Of a stretch of DNA of 64,000 bases, positions 55,280 to 63,921 are shown in pieces. Origin of the DNA: Luteolibacter pohnpeiensis (GTDB lineage Bacteria > Verrucomicrobiota > Verrucomicrobiia > Verrucomicrobiales > Akkermansiaceae); NCBI RefSeq assembly GCF_016595435.1, contig NZ_JAENIJ010000005.1, forward strand, positions 62,001-126,000, in the 5' to 3' direction. The notes beneath the pieces are model-generated. The model did not search any database. It was not told the DNA's origin and saw only the letters and a list, made by a program, of their open reading frames with translations. The position numbers were made by a program, and so were the translations under genes. Numbering within the stretch: position 1 is the first letter of the stretch; every line of letters starts with the position of its first letter.

Positions 55280-55389
55280 TCAATCATCTATTCAACTTCG
55301 ATCGGGTTTGGCAAGTGGGAGCTTGATGCAAAATTCGAAATTCAGCGTCTAACAAGCCGATGCTTCTCCATTTAGGCGGAGCAAGTCAC

Positions 55390-55411
55390 CGTTTTGGAAA
55401 TAGGCAAAACG
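55390..55411. promoter_or_regulatory. Palindrome just before the AraC gene start
   Basis: CGTTTTG and CAAAACG form a perfect 7-bp inverted repeat with an 8-base spacer, ending 4 bases before ATG 55416. Its position suggests a site where the regulator or another repressor blocks transcription or translation start. Confidence 0.45.
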
Positions 55412-55415
55412 AACC

Positions 55416-56318
55416 ATGGACCGAAAATCAATTCCAGCGATCCGACTCGCGGACGGAGACCAACTCCGGTTGCGGGAAAAGGGAATTGTCTCGGTGTCAT
55501 TTAATGAGCTGATGGACAACGATCCGATCCGTCGGATGCCGCATTACCATGACTATTTCCAAGTCTCGATCATGAAGGGGCGCGGTCAGTTAATGCACGA
55601 TTTCAGGGAAATTGAGATCACGGGCACGACCGTATTTTTCCTGAGTCCCGGTCAGGTGCATACCGCCAAGCCAGAGGCCGGGATGAGCGGATCCATTGTC
55701 TCATTTACCCGTGAGTTTTTTGAATCGTCTCCAGACGCTGAAATCAGCGGGCTCTATCAACTTCCGTTTTTCCATGGGTCGACCGGATTGCCATGGCTGT
55801 CTCTGGATTCCCATCAGTCAGAAGTGGCACACCGGATCTTCCATGAGATCCAGAGTGAGTTTGATCAAGCGGAGCCCGGCGCTGAGTCATTGATCCGCTC
55901 ATTGCTCAATATCCTGTTCATCAAATGCTCTCGCTGGCATGCGGAGATTCACCCGAATCCAGCGAACGGCCGTGCGGCGCGGCTTGTGGCACGATTCCAC
56001 CAGACCGTGGAAATGCACTTCGCGGAATGGCATCAACTTTCGCCTTATGCGAAGGCCTTGGGAGTGACAGAAAATCATTTGAACTATGTGATTCGTGACG
56101 AGTTGGGGGAGTCGGCAGGCAGTCTCATCCGGAAACGTAGGCAATTGGACGCCAAACGGATGCTGTTGCACTCCGATCTTAGTATTTCAGAAATTTGTTA
56201 TCGGCTTGGATTTAAAGATCCTTCCTATTTTGCCCGCTTCTTCCGGCGATATGAAAAACTGACTCCAGCTGCTTTTCGTGATCGAATCCGAGAAAAATAC
56301 CAGAAGATCCCCGAATAA
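55416..56318 (+). CDS. AraC-family transcriptional regulator
   Basis: This 300-residue protein has a cupin-like N-terminal sensor domain (HYHDYFQVSIMKGRGQLMHD, FFLSPGQVHTAKPEAG). A C-terminal double HTH ends with ISEICYRLGFKDPSYFARFF and RRYEKLTPAAFRDR. It is followed by a Fsr-like MFS exporter gene after 54 bp on the same strand and likely controls it. A palindrome sits immediately before its start codon. The ligand is unknown. Confidence 0.93.
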   Translation: MDRKSIPAIRLADGDQLRLREKGIVSVSFNELMDNDPIRRMPHYHDYFQVSIMKGRGQLMHDFREIEITGTTVFFLSPGQVHTAKPEAGMSGSIVSFTREFFESSPDAEISGLYQLPFFHGSTGLPWLSLDSHQSEVAHRIFHEIQSEFDQAEPGAESLIRSLLNILFIKCSRWHAEIHPNPANGRAARLVARFHQTVEMHFAEWHQLSPYAKALGVTENHLNYVIRDELGESAGSLIRKRRQLDAKRMLLHSDLSISEICYRLGFKDPSYFARFFRRYEKLTPAAFRDRIREKYQKIPE

Positions 56319-56372
56319 CACCAGCTCCTTCGGTTGAACTTCGGATGGAGATCCAGCAGGTTCATCGCCCTC

Positions 56373-57596
56373 ATGCGAACCTCTGGATCAACCCCTGCCG
56401 ACATAGCCCAGCCCCCCGTTACTTCCACGGTGTTCGGCCTGCTATTTGCGATCAGTGCTTCGCATTTGATGAATGATATGATCCAGGCCTTGTTGCCATC
56501 GATCTATCCATTGCTGCGGAATTCCTATGCATTGTCCTTTACTCAGCTGGGACTCATTACTTTTACCTTTCAGGTGACGGCTTCGTTGCTTCAGCCGGTG
56601 GTGGGATTGATCACCGACCGCAAATCGTTGCCCTATTCTTTACCGATCGGCATGACATTGACGACGGTGGGACTGGTGTCTCTTTCCTCCGCCAGCAGCT
56701 TTGCCACCATTTTGTTTTCCGCCGGATTGATTGGTGCTGGGTCGGCGGTGTTTCACCCGGAAGCTTCGCGGATCGCCCACATGGCTGCAGGGAAGCGGCG
56801 CGGGCTTGCCCAATCCTTGTTCCAGGTCGGAGGAAATGCTGGAAGCGCAATCGGGCCCTTGCTTGCTGCGCTGATCATCGTTCCCCATGGCCAACGTGCG
56901 ATCATTGGGTTTTCCGCTGTTTCGCTTTTGGCGATCTTGGTTCTGTGGAATGTCGGCAGATGGCAGGGTCGGAACCTTCATCGCATTCATCGCCGTAGCA
57001 CCAGCAAGGATGCGGAGGTGGAAAGCATCTATTCAAGGAAAACGGTGATCCGGGCGTTGCTGGTATTGGTGGTGTTGACGTTTTCGAAGTATGTCTATCT
57101 GGCGTCACTTTCCAGTTACTACACTTTTTATCTGATGGATCGTTTCCATATCTCCGTGCGTGATTCCCAGTATCATCTTTTCCTGTTATTGCTGGCAGTC
57201 GCGATTGGAACCATTGTGGGTGGTCCGGTGGGGGATCGGTTCGGCAGGAAGAAAGTCATTTGGGTTTCCATACTCGGCGTCGCGCCATTTTCACTGCTAT
57301 TGCCCCATGTCGGCCTCGGAATGACGGGCGTGTTGAGCGTGATCATCGGCTTGATACTAGCCTCGGCGTTTTCAGCCATCCTGGTTTATGCGCAGGAGCT
57401 GTTGCCCGGCAAAGTCGGGATGGTAGCTGGTTTGTTCTTCGGTCTGGCGTTTGGCATTGCAGGCATCGGCTCCGCAGCCCTTGGAAAACTGGCGGACATG
57501 CATGGAATCAATTTCGTCTTCCAGATTTGTGCGTTTCTTCCGCTGCTCGGATTCCTGACCGTTTTCCTACCGGAAATTCGTGCAGACAGGGACTGA
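56373..57596 (+). CDS. MFS exporter, fosmidomycin-resistance (Fsr) type
   Basis: From ATG at 56373 (407 residues) the protein has twelve hydrophobic segments. The sequence FAISASHLMNDMIQALLPSI with SYALSFTQLGLITFTFQVTA is typical of the Fsr/fosmidomycin resistance family. The GAGSAVFHPEASRIAH loop, conserved in that family, is also present. It probably exports a small antibiotic or metabolite in exchange for protons. It shares its strand with the AraC gene upstream. A TTG at 56334 is a weaker start. Confidence 0.88.
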   Translation: MRTSGSTPADIAQPPVTSTVFGLLFAISASHLMNDMIQALLPSIYPLLRNSYALSFTQLGLITFTFQVTASLLQPVVGLITDRKSLPYSLPIGMTLTTVGLVSLSSASSFATILFSAGLIGAGSAVFHPEASRIAHMAAGKRRGLAQSLFQVGGNAGSAIGPLLAALIIVPHGQRAIIGFSAVSLLAILVLWNVGRWQGRNLHRIHRRSTSKDAEVESIYSRKTVIRALLVLVVLTFSKYVYLASLSSYYTFYLMDRFHISVRDSQYHLFLLLLAVAIGTIVGGPVGDRFGRKKVIWVSILGVAPFSLLLPHVGLGMTGVLSVIIGLILASAFSAILVYAQELLPGKVGMVAGLFFGLAFGIAGIGSAALGKLADMHGINFVFQICAFLPLLGFLTVFLPEIRADRD

Positions 57597-57862
57597 AGTT
57601 CCAGCAAGATGCGCAGAGCATCAGCGAAGGCATGCGGAGCGGTTCTGCCCGGCTTGAGTAAGGTCTTCGCACCGATGAAAACTTCATCCACGACCACATC
57701 GAACGGAGTCGCTCCTGCGCAACCTGCAGCAGGCACCCAATACCAAAAATCCGCCTGCAAATCGTATGGCTCGAAGACCTGCTGTGCAGCCTGCCAGGCC
57801 ATGAAGGAACGCGAAAAAGCCGCAGCCATGGCGGAGCCGACGATGCCGGTGCGCTGATGCAC
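57386..57862 (-). CDS. Uncertain small protein between Fsr and PH-domain genes
   Basis: The 158-codon minus frame starts at ATG 57862. Its first about 90 residues (VFEPYDLQADFWYWVPAAGC, PHAFADALRILLEL) lie in otherwise empty DNA and look protein-like. The last about 70 residues are antisense to the exporter and Pro/Arg-rich, which suggests a chance extension. No family is recognised. It may be a real secreted or soluble protein whose end I cannot place, or a non-gene. Confidence 0.3.
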   Translation of the reverse strand: MHQRTGIVGSAMAAAFSRSFMAWQAAQQVFEPYDLQADFWYWVPAAGCAGATPFDVVVDEVFIGAKTLLKPGRTAPHAFADALRILLELQSLSARISGRKTVRNPSSGRNAQIWKTKLIPCMSASFPRAAEPMPAMPNARPKNKPATIPTLPGNSSCA

Positions 57863-57872
57863 CGGCGACCTT

Positions 57873-58460
57873 ATGCGGCTTGATCAAAATGACCTGATCC
57901 GAACGGTAGAAAATCCCCATGATTCTCCACTTGCAGGAAAGTGGTCTAAGCGACCATGTTGGGTCGTGAGTGACGAAGTCAGTTTTTGGAAAACCAGCCC
58001 ATCACAATGGTTGAATCTGGGAGCCTATTTGGTCTCCTTGATCGTAATCGCTGGAATCGTAGCCGGGGGGATCTTCTTTCCTCCGGCATTCATCGCCTTG
58101 GTTTTGCCGTTGGCTTGGATCATCTGGAAATACATGGTGGTGAAATGCCAGCAGTTCGAGTTGACCAATGAGCGCCTGAAAATCACATCAGGTGTCATCA
58201 ACCAGCACATCGAAGAAGTGGAACTGTATCGCGTGAAAGATACTCTAACCATTCGCCCTTGGTGGATGAGAGTTGTTGGCCTCGCGACCATCAAACTGGA
58301 AACTTCTGACCGTGGACAGCCGAAGGTTCTGATTCCCGGCGTGAAAAATGGCGTGGAGTTGCGCGAGACCCTGCGCAAGGAAGTGGAGCGCCAACGCGAC
58401 AAGAAGAGAGTCCGTGAGATGGACTTTAATGAAATCGAAGATGAGGTCGATTTGGCCTGA
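57873..58460 (+). CDS. Membrane protein with bacterial PH domain
   Basis: This 195-residue protein has two membrane helices (about 47-85). A bacterial PH (bPH_2) domain follows: FELTNERLKITSGVINQHIE and DTLTIRPWWMRVVGLATIKL are the characteristic strands. A charged tail rich in Lys, Arg and Glu closes it. Such proteins are found at the membrane in stress or secretion functions, without a known reaction. It starts 11 bp from the uncertain minus frame and stops 6 bp before the convergent methyltransferase gene. Confidence 0.8.
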   Translation: MRLDQNDLIRTVENPHDSPLAGKWSKRPCWVVSDEVSFWKTSPSQWLNLGAYLVSLIVIAGIVAGGIFFPPAFIALVLPLAWIIWKYMVVKCQQFELTNERLKITSGVINQHIEEVELYRVKDTLTIRPWWMRVVGLATIKLETSDRGQPKVLIPGVKNGVELRETLRKEVERQRDKKRVREMDFNEIEDEVDLA

Positions 58461-58465
58461 TTCGG

Positions 58466-59116
58466 TCAGCGGCTCATCACGATGAGATGATTGTTGAACG
58501 GGGTTCCACCCCAGAGCGGAGAAATATCGACCGTTCCATAGGGCGAGAGGATTTCCTGGAAATCCTCCGCCACCGGGTAGTGAACTGGGCCGGATCTCAT
58601 CCAGGACGTCGCCTTGGCGACAACATCGCCAAAAACGGTGATTTTGAATCGCAGTGACGAATCCCGCAATCCAGAACGGATCACGAGTTTCCCTCCTTGT
58701 TGTGCAACTCGCTCGGCAGCGAGCTTCAACAGCGTCCGTTGCTCCTCCGGGGCGATGAATTGCAGGATGTCGAGGATCGTCACATTTCCACAATGCTCCG
58801 GCAGGCCGGTTCGGGCATCATGAACCGAAAAATCCACATCGGTGGTGCCTACCTTTTTCGCGGCCAAGCGTGCGGCCTCAATTTTTCGTTCATCGTAATC
58901 GAGCCCGAGCATCGGAACCGCGACCCCGAGTTCTCGTAGAAAAAATTCGAGGACACCCAGGCCGCAACCCAAATCCAGCAACGGAAGTGAGGAGTCGGCG
59001 AGCTCCTGATGGATCCGCGCATAAAGTGGATCCGTGCGGACTTTCGTCGCGACATAGTGCTGATCCCAGCGGCCGCGGTAGAGCGATCCGATCTTTTTCG
59101 GCAAAGCAGTGGTCAT
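58466..59116 (-). CDS. SAM-dependent methyltransferase (class I)
   Basis: This 216-residue protein has motif I LLDLGCGLGVLEFF and motif II LGLDYDERKIEAAR. The following SVHDARTGLP and ILDILQFIAPEEQRTLLKLA complete a Rossmann methyltransferase. It overlaps the upstream glycosyltransferase by ATGA. In aryl polyene and related lipid clusters a methyltransferase of this size sits with GT2 and acyltransferase genes, as here. The acceptor molecule is unknown. Confidence 0.85.
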   Translation of the reverse strand: MTTALPKKIGSLYRGRWDQHYVATKVRTDPLYARIHQELADSSLPLLDLGCGLGVLEFFLRELGVAVPMLGLDYDERKIEAARLAAKKVGTTDVDFSVHDARTGLPEHCGNVTILDILQFIAPEEQRTLLKLAAERVAQQGGKLVIRSGLRDSSLRFKITVFGDVVAKATSWMRSGPVHYPVAEDFQEILSPYGTVDISPLWGGTPFNNHLIVMSR

Positions 59117-59886
59117 CGCGAAGGTGGATTTTCGGATTCCAGCGGATTATCCCCACGCAGCAGGAGGTAGGGAAATCGCAAGGCGAATCCAAGCATGAGA
59201 CGCAAGTGCATCCAGGTCAGCAGGGTATTGTCGCGCAAATACCGGAACTGTGAAATCCCGCCGTCTTCCGCCTTTGGGTAGAGCACCGGTGTCGGCAAAT
59301 TGATGATGGGAACACCCCGCCATGCCAAGCGAACCGCCACTTCCGGTTCGAAGTCGAATCTGCGGGCAAATTGGGTGGATTCCATCACCGCTAATAGATC
59401 GGCAGCTGGATAGAGGCGCATGCCGAACAAGGAATCATCAATGCCCCAGCCCAGAGTTTCCAGATTTGCCCAGAAATTGGAAATTTTGCGGCCATTCACC
59501 CGGAGTGCCGGTGCGGATGAATCAAACACCGGACGGCCGAAAATCGCCGCTTGAGGGAATTCGGCGGAAATGGCGAAAAATTCCCGGATTTTTTCCGCAG
59601 GATGCTGCCCATCGGCGTCCATGCTCAACACGTGGGTGAAACCTTCTGTCATTGCCGCCTTCAGCCCGTAGAGAACGGCGGATCCTTTGCCTGAGTTTTT
59701 TTCCAACGAAAGAACCTTCAGATGGGGTGAGGATAGGTCTTTGATGAGCTCAGGTGAGCCATCAGTTGAGCCGTCGAACACCACCCAGACCGGGACATTT
59801 GCTCGCAAGACCGCATCCAGAGTCTGGCGCAAAATGGGGCCGGTATTGTAACTGGGGATGAGAACAAGTGGGCGGTGATCCGGCAT
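59113..59886 (-). CDS. Family 2 glycosyltransferase
   Basis: This 257-residue cytoplasmic-face enzyme has the nucleotide-sugar site VLIPSYNTGPILRQTLDAVL and the metal-binding DADGQH (DxD-type, in HVLSMDADGQHPAEKI). The end is hydrophobic (RLMLGFALRFPYLLL), suiting membrane association. It is similar to dolichol-phosphate-mannose-synthase-like GT2 proteins. It is translationally coupled to the methyltransferase gene and lies 80 bp after the acyltransferase gene, the same order as in aryl polyene loci. Confidence 0.85.
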   Translation of the reverse strand: MPDHRPLVLIPSYNTGPILRQTLDAVLRANVPVWVVFDGSTDGSPELIKDLSSPHLKVLSLEKNSGKGSAVLYGLKAAMTEGFTHVLSMDADGQHPAEKIREFFAISAEFPQAAIFGRPVFDSSAPALRVNGRKISNFWANLETLGWGIDDSLFGMRLYPAADLLAVMESTQFARRFDFEPEVAVRLAWRGVPIINLPTPVLYPKAEDGGISQFRYLRDNTLLTWMHLRLMLGFALRFPYLLLRGDNPLESENPPSR

Positions 59887-59966
59887 GCGAGCCGAGGTCT
59901 ACAGCGACTGGCGGCGGCGGGCAAGCATTGGACGAATTCTGGCGTCGAAGTGCCTTACTAAAATTT

Positions 59967-60830
59967 CTAGTTTTCAACCGAGGCCACTTGGCGTCTCAAG
60001 GGATGCGGCTTGGCAAGTTCCGTTTCGTAAACCGCTTGCAGGCGCTGGTTGAAGTGGTGCGCGGATTCTCCCGCAACTGGAACCAAAGGTGGTGCGATCT
60101 CGAAACAGATTCTGATCGGAAATGCCGGTGGTCTCCAAATGGGCCAGCCTTTTTGCAAAAATCGGGTGTTGCTGCGGATGATGACCGGGATCACGGGAAC
60201 TCCGGCACGAATGGCGATCAAGGCACATCCTCCTTTGATCGGATTGATCCAACGGCTCTCCGGTCGGGTCCGGGTGCCCTCGGGGAAGACCACCAGATGA
60301 TCGGTGTCGCGCAATGCATTTGCCGAGGCGCGGATCATTCCGGTGATGGATTGGTTTGAAATGTAACCCGCTAACCGGGCGCCACCGCCGAGGAACGGAT
60401 TGCAGAGAATGGACTTTTTCATCACGCACAGCGCGTGAGGAATGGTGGCGATCAGGAAAATCGCATCCCACAGCGACGTGTGATTTGGCGCGATGATGAC
60501 GGGGTGGTCGATGTGGTTTAGCGACTCGAGCGGAGACAAATCCACCCTGATCAATCCCACCGCTTTGAGAAATGCGATGAAACGTTTCATGATCCCGTGG
60601 TGGAGGCACCGGCCGATGCGCTGGGATTTCGCTTTGCTGAAAAGGAGTGATATCGGCAGCGCAAGAAGCGAAACTGCCAGTCCGAGAATCCCCCAGGCGA
60701 CGACAGCGGTTGCCATCATCAGCCAGTCCCACGGGAGACGAATCCATGCCCGACCACCGGCAGATTCCGAAGGTGATTCCAGGGCGGTATGTTCGACAGG
60801 TGGCAAAATCGTGGGCAGATGGCGCACCAT
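59967..60830 (-). CDS. PlsC-type lysophospholipid acyltransferase
   Basis: This 287-residue protein has a membrane helix (about 37-66), the acyltransferase block HTSLWD (the HxxxxD catalytic pair) within IIAPNHTSLWDAIFLIATI, and FPEGTRTRPESRW (the acyl-acceptor motif). It transfers acyl chains to a lipid acceptor at the inner membrane. It is divergent from the FabZ-like gene by 83 bp and upstream of the GT2 and methyltransferase genes, so the four may form one lipid-modification set. Confidence 0.87.
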   Translation of the reverse strand: MVRHLPTILPPVEHTALESPSESAGGRAWIRLPWDWLMMATAVVAWGILGLAVSLLALPISLLFSKAKSQRIGRCLHHGIMKRFIAFLKAVGLIRVDLSPLESLNHIDHPVIIAPNHTSLWDAIFLIATIPHALCVMKKSILCNPFLGGGARLAGYISNQSITGMIRASANALRDTDHLVVFPEGTRTRPESRWINPIKGGCALIAIRAGVPVIPVIIRSNTRFLQKGWPIWRPPAFPIRICFEIAPPLVPVAGESAHHFNQRLQAVYETELAKPHPLRRQVASVEN

Positions 60831-60913
60831 ACCGACAGGAGCTGCATTCGGTCGACCCGATTTTTCAAGTCACCGGGATTGTAATTGTCCGTCATCTTTC
60901 ACATGAAACAGCG

Positions 60914-61336
60914 ATGGATTACTCGCATTTCCTCGATTCGTTGCCGCATGGCCCATCGTTTCGATTCGTCGACGAAATCAAGGCGCTCGAACCCGGAGTC
61001 AGCGGCACCGGACAATACCGCATTCTTGGAGATGAGGACTTTCTTGCCGGGCATTTTCCCGGCAATCCGATGATGCCAGGGGTGATTTTGCTGGAAGCAA
61101 TCGCGCAAATGGGAGGGATCGTCGCTCAAAGTGGTGAGCAGAAACTGGAAAATCTGCGGCTGACAGCCGTGAAAATGGCTAAAATTCTGGGGGCGGCAGT
61201 CCCGGGAGAAACACTGGATATTTCTGCCCGAGTGGAAGGAAGGTTAGGCGGACTGGTTCAGATTGCGGGTGAGGTGCACGGCCCTTCCGGGTTGTTGGCC
61301 AATGCGAAAATTGCGCTGAGTGGGGACGAAGTTTGA
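60914..61336 (+). CDS. FabZ-like 3-hydroxyacyl-ACP dehydratase (hot-dog fold)
   Basis: From ATG at 60914 the protein has 140 residues. It begins LDSLPHGPSFRFVDEIKALE and contains HFPGNPMMPGVILLEAIAQM, which carries the catalytic His and Glu of FabZ (HFPG..MPGVL.LE). The end (GLLANAKIALSGDEV) is the family's last strand. It dehydrates hydroxyacyl-ACP. The longer frame from 60647 runs over the acyltransferase start and is rejected. Beside an acyltransferase, it may be the dehydratase of a dedicated polyene or fatty-acyl pathway rather than the housekeeping FabZ. Confidence 0.88.
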   Translation: MDYSHFLDSLPHGPSFRFVDEIKALEPGVSGTGQYRILGDEDFLAGHFPGNPMMPGVILLEAIAQMGGIVAQSGEQKLENLRLTAVKMAKILGAAVPGETLDISARVEGRLGGLVQIAGEVHGPSGLLANAKIALSGDEV

Positions 61337-61374
61337 AGAATCAGTGGCAGCTGAGGTTGGGGGGATAAAAATCA

Positions 61375-61408
61375 CATACCCGCGCCAGCCATGCTGGACG
61401 CGGGTATG
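61375..61408. terminator. Bidirectional terminator hairpin
   Basis: CATACCCGCG (61375-61384) and CGCGGGTATG (61399-61408) pair, extended by CCAGC/GCTGG with one bulged A and a CAT loop. On the minus strand it is followed by GATTTTTA. It ends the FabZ-like gene (plus) and the PDZ gene (minus), which converge on it. Confidence 0.75.
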
Positions 61409-61445
61409 CTTTGCCTCCCTGGAAAATGAAACCTAGCGGAATTGG

Positions 61446-62483
61446 TCAGCGACCGCTACGGGTGCCGAATTGTAGATGGAACGCCTTGCCATTACCGCCG
61501 CCGGATAGATTGAATTTTTCAATCCGCTTGCGGATGTCTTCTGGCGCTTTGGACTTGTCGTCATCCGTATTCCACGGCCCGGACCAGACTTCTTTATTGT
61601 CCTGATCCCGCACGGTCACTTTGGTATCTCCATTGTTTGAACGGACTTCGATACTACCATCGTCATCGACGATGCTAAGGCTGGAGCCGGAATTGAATTC
61701 GAAGTTCCCATTGCCGCCTTGCTGTGGATCGATCATGTCATTCATGTCCGAAAATTGATCCTCCATTTGGCGCATCATATCCTCCATGTGAGAAGATAGT
61801 CCCATGGACATTTGAAGGCGGCGTGGATTTTGCAAATTCCGCTCAATAATGCGGCGAATCCGATCTGCCTGTTCGGGAGTAAAGCCTCCCAAGCGCTCGA
61901 AATCCAGATTCGGGGGGGAATCCTGAGCGCGTTGAGCCATTTGCGGATCCAAGCTATCATTGTTAGATAAGTCGAGATCTGTTGGCCGTTGTCCGAGGGT
62001 TACTGATTTGGTAATTCGATCGCCAGTATGGATTAAATCGATATTAACAGAATCGCCTGCTTTGTAATTCGCGAGACTATTTGAAAGTTCTTCGGGGGAT
62101 CCGATAGCTGTATCAGCTACTTTGAGGATAATATCATATTTGGCAAATCCACTCGTTATGGCTGGAGCACCAGGAACCAAACCATTCACCATCACTCCTT
62201 CACCCGTTTTCAAGCCTAGGTGCATGCGGAGCATTTCCGGGACTTCTTTGGTCATAAGGCCTAGAAAGCCACGGGAGTTGCTCGCGCGAGAAGTGGCTTG
62301 GGCGGCCGGTGCTATTGGTGCGGTGCTATCTTCTTGGGGGTTCTGGGCTATGGAATTCGAGGATGATCGAACTCTGGATTCCACCGATGGTGGCGGTGGC
62401 GCATTGTCAGGTGGGGGTTCAATCGCGAGAGCTGGAATAATACAGGCCAGGCCAATTCCAATATGATAGAGATTTTCTTTCAT
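61446..62483 (-). CDS. Secreted PDZ-domain protein
   Basis: This 345-residue protein has a signal peptide (LYHIGIGLACIIPALAIEPP). A low-complexity Pro/Ser/Ala region follows to about residue 65. The PDZ domain (about 70-165) shows GFLGLMTKEVPEMLRMHLGL, GEGVMVNGLVPGAPAITSGF and VNIDLIHTGDRITKSV. An Asp/Asn/Gln-rich acidic tail closes it. There is no protease domain, unlike DegP, so it is a PDZ protein only. It likely binds C-terminal peptides of envelope proteins. It is the gene after the sigma factor and its presumed partner, so it could belong to that stress response. Confidence 0.8.
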   Translation of the reverse strand: MKENLYHIGIGLACIIPALAIEPPPDNAPPPPSVESRVRSSSNSIAQNPQEDSTAPIAPAAQATSRASNSRGFLGLMTKEVPEMLRMHLGLKTGEGVMVNGLVPGAPAITSGFAKYDIILKVADTAIGSPEELSNSLANYKAGDSVNIDLIHTGDRITKSVTLGQRPTDLDLSNNDSLDPQMAQRAQDSPPNLDFERLGGFTPEQADRIRRIIERNLQNPRRLQMSMGLSSHMEDMMRQMEDQFSDMNDMIDPQQGGNGNFEFNSGSSLSIVDDDGSIEVRSNNGDTKVTVRDQDNKEVWSGPWNTDDDKSKAPEDIRKRIEKFNLSGGGNGKAFHLQFGTRSGR

Positions 62484-62550
62484 AAGCTTGATTGTTTACA
62501 AACTATAAGCGTGATGGAGTTGCGATTTTGTTTCCTGATATGAATTCTAA

Positions 62551-63225
62551 TTAGTCTACTTTTTCCGGAACTAAGATATATTGAGTGCGGGGCAAGTTGG
62601 TGGTGTAAGTTTTGCCGTCTTTGGATTTCATGATGTAATGATCCATATATTCGACGCGCAATACACGATGTGGCGTATTACTTGAGTCCCAATAAATGCC
62701 TTCGTCCCGTGTGCTGTTCAGTCCACGCTCAAATCCTGCAGGAACGAGGCTGGCATTCGTCGGCGAAACCCGATCTGCCAGTGGGGCGGGGACTGAGGCT
62801 GGCAAATGATTGGAAGCCTGCTGGATGGGGGAGACCGATGCTGACCGGTTCGGCAGCAAAAGCGCGGCAGAAGCACCAAGGATGGCGACCGCTGCGGCGG
62901 CAGACCACATGGAGCGGGAAAAACGCGCGGGTTTGACAGCTTCGGGGGCGGCTTTCGGGAAAAGTAGAATTTTCTTGTTAACGGGAAATGGGGTACTGGA
63001 AAGTTGCTGTTCCAGGCAGTTGAAGAAATTCTCAGGCAATGCTGAGGGTTTTACCCGGCGAAGGCTGGCCTCGAACTGCATTTCCTCAAGACTGAGCGAC
63101 TCTAACGAGCCATCAGCTGCTTGTTCGAGACGGTCCAGTAAATCCAGGTCCAATGCTTTTGGCGAAAGCTGCCGGAGCAGGGATTCGAGTTCTTTGGGAT
63201 CAGGAGTATCGGATTGCAATGACAT
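62551..63225 (-). CDS. Membrane protein with soluble N-terminus, probable sigma partner
   Basis: This 224-residue protein from ATG 63225 has a charged helical N-terminal part (about 1-95: ELESLLRQLSPKALDLDLLD, SLESLSLEEMQFEASLRRVK). A membrane helix follows (SMWSAAAAVAILGASAALLL, about 113-132), then a periplasmic domain ending in YMDHYIMKSKDGKTYTTNLP. The layout and its place 13 bp after the ECF sigma gene suggest an anti-sigma factor, although the usual zinc HxxxCxxC motif is absent. A GTG at 63255 would overlap the sigma gene by 17 bp. Confidence 0.65.
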   Translation of the reverse strand: MSLQSDTPDPKELESLLRQLSPKALDLDLLDRLEQAADGSLESLSLEEMQFEASLRRVKPSALPENFFNCLEQQLSSTPFPVNKKILLFPKAAPEAVKPARFSRSMWSAAAAVAILGASAALLLPNRSASVSPIQQASNHLPASVPAPLADRVSPTNASLVPAGFERGLNSTRDEGIYWDSSNTPHRVLRVEYMDHYIMKSKDGKTYTTNLPRTQYILVPEKVD

Positions 63226-63238
63226 GGGAAAGGGGAAA

Positions 63239-63832
63239 TCAGATGGATAGATCACCGCGGCGGCGGGCTCCGCCGAGCTGCTTTTTCAGCGCTTCAAGGC
63301 CATAGCGATACCGGGATGCGGCGGTGTTTTGAGAAATTTGTAAAGTTTCGCCAATTTCTGCGAAGGTCTTTTCACCCCAGATTTTGAGAACGATGACCTC
63401 GGAAAATTTGGCAGGTAAGTCCTTTAGACTTTCTTCGAGTTGGGAACGGGTTTCGTCGTCGGAAGCATCACTTTCGAACCAAGGATGAAAGGCGTCGCGT
63501 TGCTCAGCTTCCTGATCGGCGCTGACATTGTCTTCACGCCGCTTGCGACGATCATCCTTGCGGCTCAGATCAATCGCGAGGCGCCGAATGCTGGTGTAAA
63601 GATAGGGCATCCAGGATTCCTGGCCCCCGACGAATTCTCCGCTGCGGAGTTTTTCGACAAGTTTCACCAAAGCATCCTGCAGGACATCCTGAGCATCCTC
63701 GGTGGAACGAGTTTGCTGGCGCGCGAACAGGAATAACTTTGGACCGTTCTCTTCCAGCCAGGCTCGCCAGGCATTGGCGGCCGGTGATTTTTCCGGGGTC
63801 TGTAAACTTGCCATATCGGGAGGTGGTTCCAT
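63239..63832 (-). CDS. ECF sigma-70 RNA polymerase sigma factor
   Basis: From ATG 63832 the protein has about 197 residues. Region 2 includes DAQDVLQDALVKLVEKLRSG and SWMPYLYTSIRRLAIDLSRK. An acidic linker (about 105-130) follows. Region 4 reads LKDLPAKFSEVIVLKIWGEK, TFAEIGETLQISQNTAASRY, with the DNA-recognition helix. The longer frame to 63949 gives an N-terminus unlike the family. The next gene in the same direction is a membrane protein likely to hold it inactive at the membrane. Confidence 0.88.
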   Translation of the reverse strand: MEPPPDMASLQTPEKSPAANAWRAWLEENGPKLFLFARQQTRSTEDAQDVLQDALVKLVEKLRSGEFVGGQESWMPYLYTSIRRLAIDLSRKDDRRKRREDNVSADQEAEQRDAFHPWFESDASDDETRSQLEESLKDLPAKFSEVIVLKIWGEKTFAEIGETLQISQNTAASRYRYGLEALKKQLGGARRRGDLSI

Positions 63833-63921
63833 AGGCAAAGCGACATCATACCGGTTTTTTGTCTCGAATCCCAGATGGAATCCTCGCTGGCAGAGGAATC
63901 CTCCGCAAAAATAAGACCAGC

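Noticed and set aside
57609-57857. 82-codon plus frame between exporter and PH gene
   Set aside because: Ala/Lys/Cys-rich with no family likeness and no ribosome site; the opposite frame looks slightly more protein-like and is listed at low confidence.
60647-60913. N-terminal extension of the FabZ-like frame
   Set aside because: It overlaps the start of the divergent acyltransferase and is Arg/Pro-rich; FabZ proteins start near 60914.
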